DNA from: Pollutimonas sp036675275
Lineage (GTDB): Bacteria; Pseudomonadota; Gammaproteobacteria; Burkholderiales; Burkholderiaceae_B
Assembly (NCBI GenBank): GCA_036675275.1
Contig: JAKFFG010000083.1
Span: 1-64,000, forward strand
Direction: 5' to 3'
DNA length: 64,000 nucleotides
Shown: piece by piece, positions 60,462 through 64,000 of the stretch
Position numbering within the stretch: the first letter of the stretch is position 1
Layout of the letters: every line of letters begins with the position of its first letter
Notes under the pieces: model-generated
Told to the model about the DNA's origin: nothing
Database searches by the model: none
Seen by the model: only the letters and a program-made list of their open reading frames with translations
Program-made: the position numbers and the translations under genes

Positions 60462-62054
60462 TCAGCGCCTCCAGGTGGCCATGCCGTTCTCGTTGAGGTA
60501 ATCGATGGTCAAGGCGTTGGCCCGGCCATCCGTCGTCGAAAAAATGGCCGATGAACGGGAGCCTTCGGGCGCGTTCTCGCTGCGCGGCGTGACGGCGAAG
60601 GTATCGCCATCCCAATGGGCCAGCGCAAGCTTCTCCCGCTTGGGGCCCATGGTCAGGAGAAGCTGCCCGTCTTCGGCTGCAATGTCGATTGCGCCAAAAT
60701 AGTCGTTCTCATAGCGACCGGTGTATACATCGAGCGCTTGCGCGGCCTTGGGCTGAGCCGGTGGAGATTTGCCGGACAGATCGCCATCCGGCTCGAAATA
60801 AGCCTGCATCAAACCGTTGTAAGCGGCAAACCAGTCGCGCAAAGGCTCGCCATATTGCATGATATCCATGAACACCATGGCTATGCTTTCGGCTGCGCCG
60901 ACCGGGCTGCCATTGGTCAGTACGACAATACCGACGTCGGCCGAGGGAATGATCTGAAAAGCGGTCGCTGCACCAAGCAAAAACGCGCCCGAGTGACTGA
61001 AGACCGTGCGCCCGTTGGCGCTGGCCCCGGTATTGAAACCGTAGCCATAAAAGCCCGGCCGGGCCGCCATACTATGCGGCGGCGAGCTGAATGAATGAGG
61101 ACTTACCGCGGCAAGCAAAGACTCCGGTGAAGCAAGCGCGCGGCCATTATGCTTGCCGTCGGCAAGCATGAATTTCAGCCACTCCGCCATGTCCACCACC
61201 GTTGAAGAGACCCCGCCAGCCGGCGACTGCTCGTTCGGATTGCGGTCAAACAACGGCTGGAACCGGCCCCCTTCCAGCGCGTGCAGAACCGCGCGATTCG
61301 GACGCGCGATGTAGTCGGCGTGACGCGCACTGGTCGACGCCATGCCCAAAGGCTTGAACAGCGACTGCTCGGCGAGGTCTTCCCATTCTGTGTTGGCTGC
61401 CGCAGCGACAGCCTGCGCGCCGATGGTTGTGCCGAAGTTGGCATAGTGATAAGACGCGCGGAAGCGATCTAGCGGCAAATGCCGCAGACGCTCGATAATC
61501 TGCTTGCGGCCATAGCCGAGGTCTTCCAGGTCATCGCCAGCGGCAAAGGGCAAGCCACTATGATGCGCCATGAAGTCGCCTACCGTGGCGTGTGTGGAAA
61601 CAAATGGATCGCTCAGCCGGAACCCCGGCAGGTAACGGGCGACTGGGTCATCCCATGACACAACGCCTTTGGTGACCTGAACCGCAGTGACCGACGCGGT
61701 CAGCGACTTGGACAAGGATGCAATCTGGAACACCGTGCCGGGCTCGATCAGGGCTGCCTTGCCGAGCTCGCGGACGCCAAACCCTTGAGCAAAAATCGTC
61801 TTGCCGCCATGAACGACGGCCACGGCGGCGCCGGGTACGCCGCTACGTTGGAGGATGGCATTCACCACACCGGGCAGCTTTGCAAGCGCCTTTTCCACGC
61901 CGTGGTCCACCACGCGCATAACGTCCTCACCCGGCGTCTTGCCCACTTCAACCCAGGTCTGATGCGCTGCAATGGGTGTTGCGGTGGCCATGGCGACAGT
62001 CATGGCCAAAACTGGCCCAAAACGCGCGAACCCCTTGATGTTTGCGACAGGCAT
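60462..62054 (-). CDS. Serine hydrolase (beta-lactamase/class C-type)
   Basis: This 530-residue exported enzyme has a signal peptide (about 1-30) and the class C beta-lactamase/DD-peptidase-like motifs SLSK (S113, K116), Y204-A-N and HSG in the last third, followed by a C-terminal domain of about 130 residues. It is probably an esterase or peptidase in the periplasm; antibiotic hydrolysis is not implied. The ATG at 62054 has AGGAGGTGG and is preferred to the 62087 frame. It precedes the TonB receptor by about 95 bases on the same strand. Confidence 0.92.
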   Translation of the reverse strand: MPVANIKGFARFGPVLAMTVAMATATPIAAHQTWVEVGKTPGEDVMRVVDHGVEKALAKLPGVVNAILQRSGVPGAAVAVVHGGKTIFAQGFGVRELGKAALIEPGTVFQIASLSKSLTASVTAVQVTKGVVSWDDPVARYLPGFRLSDPFVSTHATVGDFMAHHSGLPFAAGDDLEDLGYGRKQIIERLRHLPLDRFRASYHYANFGTTIGAQAVAAAANTEWEDLAEQSLFKPLGMASTSARHADYIARPNRAVLHALEGGRFQPLFDRNPNEQSPAGGVSSTVVDMAEWLKFMLADGKHNGRALASPESLLAAVSPHSFSSPPHSMAARPGFYGYGFNTGASANGRTVFSHSGAFLLGAATAFQIIPSADVGIVVLTNGSPVGAAESIAMVFMDIMQYGEPLRDWFAAYNGLMQAYFEPDGDLSGKSPPAQPKAAQALDVYTGRYENDYFGAIDIAAEDGQLLLTMGPKREKLALAHWDGDTFAVTPRSENAPEGSRSSAIFSTTDGRANALTIDYLNENGMATWRR

Positions 62055-62214
62055 CGTCCACCTCCTGATTAGATTTTCACGAGCCATAGGAGTTTACCTT
62101 CACAAAATGTTTAAGACATATCATTGCGTTTTTTTGTAACTTGACATAATGATCGTCATAAACAAACCGTTAATTGGGTGAGCCACACACCTTCCCAATT
62201 TCGAGATCCTTGTT

Positions 62215-63819
62215 ATGCTCCCTTACTTCCATGCCTTGAAAGTTACCACCAAGATAGGCCTGCTTCTGGGATGCGCTATCGCTGGTATCTTCACCATCGC
62301 CGCCGTATTCCTGATTTCAGAACGGTCGCTGATTCTCGAAGACCGGAAAGCGGCGGTCCGCCAGACCGTTCAAATAGCCGACACACTCATCAAGCATTTC
62401 CATGGCCGGCAACAGTCCGGTGAACTTACGCTGGAGCAGGCTCAGGCGCAAGCAAAAACCGCGCTTAGTCAACTACGATACAGTGGGAACGAATACTTTT
62501 GGATCAATGACATGAAGTCAGTGTTCGTGATGCATCCATTCCTTCCAAAACTTGTGGGTGTCACGCCCCAAGAGCAAAAGAGTCCCGCTCTGGTGGCGTT
62601 GCTGAATGCCTTTGTCGAGGTCGTCAAAACCCAGGAGGCCGGCTTTCACGTTTACAAATGGCCGAAGCCCAACCATAGCGAACCTGTGCCGAAAGTATCC
62701 TATGTCCAAGGCTTTGCGCCCTGGGGCTGGATCGTAGGTTCGGGCGTGTACACCGATGATGTCCATGCAATATTCATGGGTCGGTTATTCGAATTCCTTG
62801 CTTATGTATTGATCATCGCATTCGTGCTGTTGGCCGCTGGCTTTGCCATTATTCGAAGTCTTTCCAGGCAGTTGGGCTCGGATCCCGGTTATGCCGCCCA
62901 AGTCGCAAACGAGATCGCTGAGGGTGACCTTTCGGTACCGATACACGTTCGCCCGGGCGATGACTCCAGCCTCATTTTTGCCATTCGGAATATGCGGGAT
63001 AATCTGGCCAGAATAGTTTCTCAGGTGCGGGCCTGTACCGAGTCTATCTCTGGAGCTTCGACCCAGATTTCATCAGGGAGCCGCGATCTATCGGCTCGCG
63101 TAGAGCAACAGGCCAGTTCTCTTACCCAAACTGCATCCGCCATGCAACAGATCACTGCCACGGTGCTGAGCACAACCGATAATGCGCAACAAGCCAATGA
63201 GCTTGCTTCATCGGCGGCACAAACGGCCAACAAGGCCAAACAAATCACCGACGACCTTGTCCATACAATGGGGTCAATCAACAGCTCATCTCGCAAGGTA
63301 GCCGAGATTTTGAGCATAATCGACGGTATAGCGTTCCAGACGAATATCCTGGCGCTGAATGCCGCGGTAGAGGCAGCAAGAGCCGGCGAACAGGGACGCG
63401 GCTTTGCGGTAGTAGCCGGTGAGGTCAGAAGCCTTGCTCAGAAAAGCTCCCTTGCCGCTAAAGAGATAAAGATGCTCATCGACGATTCCGCGGACCAAGT
63501 TGCGGGTGGTACCAGTCTGGTCAACAATGCCGGCGCTATCATGGGCGACATCGTTTCCAGCGTACACAAGGTTTCCGCAGTTATCGATGAAATTTCCACG
63601 GCGAGCCGGGAACAAAGTACAGGTATAGGCGAAATCAATACAGCCGTAGGGCAGATGGATTCGACCACCCAGCAAAACGCAGCGCTTGTGAACGAATCGG
63701 CCGATGCAGCCGAGTCGCTCCGGATACTGGCCACGGACCTTGGCGCTATTGTCGGCAGTTTCAAATTGAACGCTGCTCAAGTAGCCCTGGCAATCGAGGG
63801 TGACCGGTCAACAGCTTAG
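62215..63819 (+). CDS. Methyl-accepting chemotaxis protein with single Cache domain
   Basis: This 534-residue inner-membrane receptor has one membrane segment near 18-38, a periplasmic sCache_2 sensor (about 45-185; YFWINDMKSVFVMHPF and PWGWIVGSGVYTDD), a second membrane segment (about 190-212), HAMP (about 213-265) and an MA signalling domain whose hairpin tip reads IAFQTNILALNAAVEAARAGEQGRGFAVVA. There is no C-terminal NWETF-type CheR tether. sCache_2 receptors often bind small organic acids, consistent with the organism's diet, but the ligand is not determined. Confidence 0.95.
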   Translation: MLPYFHALKVTTKIGLLLGCAIAGIFTIAAVFLISERSLILEDRKAAVRQTVQIADTLIKHFHGRQQSGELTLEQAQAQAKTALSQLRYSGNEYFWINDMKSVFVMHPFLPKLVGVTPQEQKSPALVALLNAFVEVVKTQEAGFHVYKWPKPNHSEPVPKVSYVQGFAPWGWIVGSGVYTDDVHAIFMGRLFEFLAYVLIIAFVLLAAGFAIIRSLSRQLGSDPGYAAQVANEIAEGDLSVPIHVRPGDDSSLIFAIRNMRDNLARIVSQVRACTESISGASTQISSGSRDLSARVEQQASSLTQTASAMQQITATVLSTTDNAQQANELASSAAQTANKAKQITDDLVHTMGSINSSSRKVAEILSIIDGIAFQTNILALNAAVEAARAGEQGRGFAVVAGEVRSLAQKSSLAAKEIKMLIDDSADQVAGGTSLVNNAGAIMGDIVSSVHKVSAVIDEISTASREQSTGIGEINTAVGQMDSTTQQNAALVNESADAAESLRILATDLGAIVGSFKLNAAQVALAIEGDRSTA

Positions 63820-63851
63820 TCAAGATCAATTGCACGACAGAATGGACGCTC

Positions 63852-64000
63852 ATGACGCAACAGCAAACTGCATATCGTCGGAAAAACACATGGCTGTTCC
63901 CCCTGCTTCTCCTTCTGTCCGGCGGATTGTTGCTGGGGCTGTCTACCAACCTGGCCAAGGTGGCTGGCGAAGCCGGCCTCGCGCCGCTGGCATTTCTCGG
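63852..64000 (+). CDS. EamA/DMT-type transporter, partial (cut by window end)
   Basis: Only the first 49 codons are present. They read MTQQQTAYRRKN, then a hydrophobic helix rich in Leu and Gly, then STNLAKVAGEAG, which resembles the first membrane segments of EamA-family drug/metabolite transporters (GxLLxLSTxLAKxAxxAG is typical). The frame stays open to the window edge. The identification is provisional because most of the protein is missing. Confidence 0.6.
   Translation, partial: MTQQQTAYRRKNTWLFPLLLLLSGGLLLGLSTNLAKVAGEAGLAPLAFL

Noticed and set aside
1..64000. CRISPR arrays, tRNA or rRNA genes, insertion sequences, prophage or toxin-antitoxin genes
   Set aside because: I looked for regularly spaced repeats, transposases, integrases and tRNA-like folds and saw none. 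tRNA detection by eye is incomplete, so a covariance-model scan would be needed to be certain.

Overview
This 64 kb window looks like ordinary chromosome from a betaproteobacterium, most likely Alcaligenaceae (Bordetella/Achromobacter/Pusillimonas type). That placement is an inference from gene content: a Bug-type tricarboxylate-transporter receptor, both DctPQM and TAXI TRAP transporters, several LysR-linked catabolic clusters, a 7Fe ferredoxin FdxA, and moderately high GC with short intergenic gaps. I see no rRNA, tRNA, CRISPR array, transposase, prophage or plasmid gene. No gap between genes exceeds 300 bases; the longest (15195-15491) is the leader of a cold-shock gene.

Layout. 0.1-3.8 kb: a leftward LysR / flavin monooxygenase / two carboxymuconolactone-decarboxylase-fold (CMD) protein operon with a clear promoter and palindrome. 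3.9-11.7 kb: housekeeping and stress genes (panB, aldo/keto reductase, slyX, DinB, acnA, an FmdE-domain protein, fdxA, yceI, and a small membrane protein behind a probable Fur box). 11.6-17.2 kb: a MASE3-GGDEF-EAL protein, a T4 endonuclease V homologue, a phosphoribosyltransferase, a cold-shock protein with terminator, rlmF and panD. 17.2-24.3 kb: a rightward catabolic operon (LysR, DUF1445, DctP-DctQ-DctM TRAP transporter, DUF2848, amidase) whose substrate is unknown. 24.3-30.7 kb: an Ada protein with an eroded zinc site, convergent with two histidine kinases, one a 1378-residue CheB-CheR-PAS-kinase-receiver fusion. 30.9-36.9 kb: sorbosone-dehydrogenase-like lipoprotein, SDR, DUF4142, an SDR-DoxX fusion with a DUF2269 partner, and a lipocalin. 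37.2-40.4 kb: a TAXI TRAP pair whose two genes are separated by a 60-bp perfect-arm inverted repeat. 40.4-45.5 kb: rluE, DUF6644/DUF6152 pair, DJ-1/PfpI protein, msrA, an AlkA-like glycosylase and a tandem HD-GYP protein.

45.5-56.3 kb is a second catabolic region. It contains a galactarate/altronate-dehydratase-like enzyme, an FMN-dependent alpha-hydroxy-acid oxidase, two adjacent LysR genes, a Bug receptor, a ThDP enzyme with a repeat-built linker, a DHDPS-family protein, and a nearby FAH-family protein; together they suggest sugar-acid breakdown. 56.4-64 kb: a tiny CxxC zinc protein, a metallo-beta-lactamase-fold hydrolase, a DUF3597 protein, a TonB siderophore receptor with a Fur box, a serine hydrolase, a Cache-domain chemoreceptor and the start of an EamA-like transporter cut by the window edge.

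The least-described material is the DUF1445-TRAP-DUF2848-amidase operon and the monooxygenase-CMD operon. The clearest sequence oddities are the loss of three of four Ada zinc cysteines, the degenerate first HD-GYP module, the inserted motif in aconitase, the repeat-built ThDP linker and the palindrome inside the TAXI operon. I found no unambiguous new defence or mobile system.
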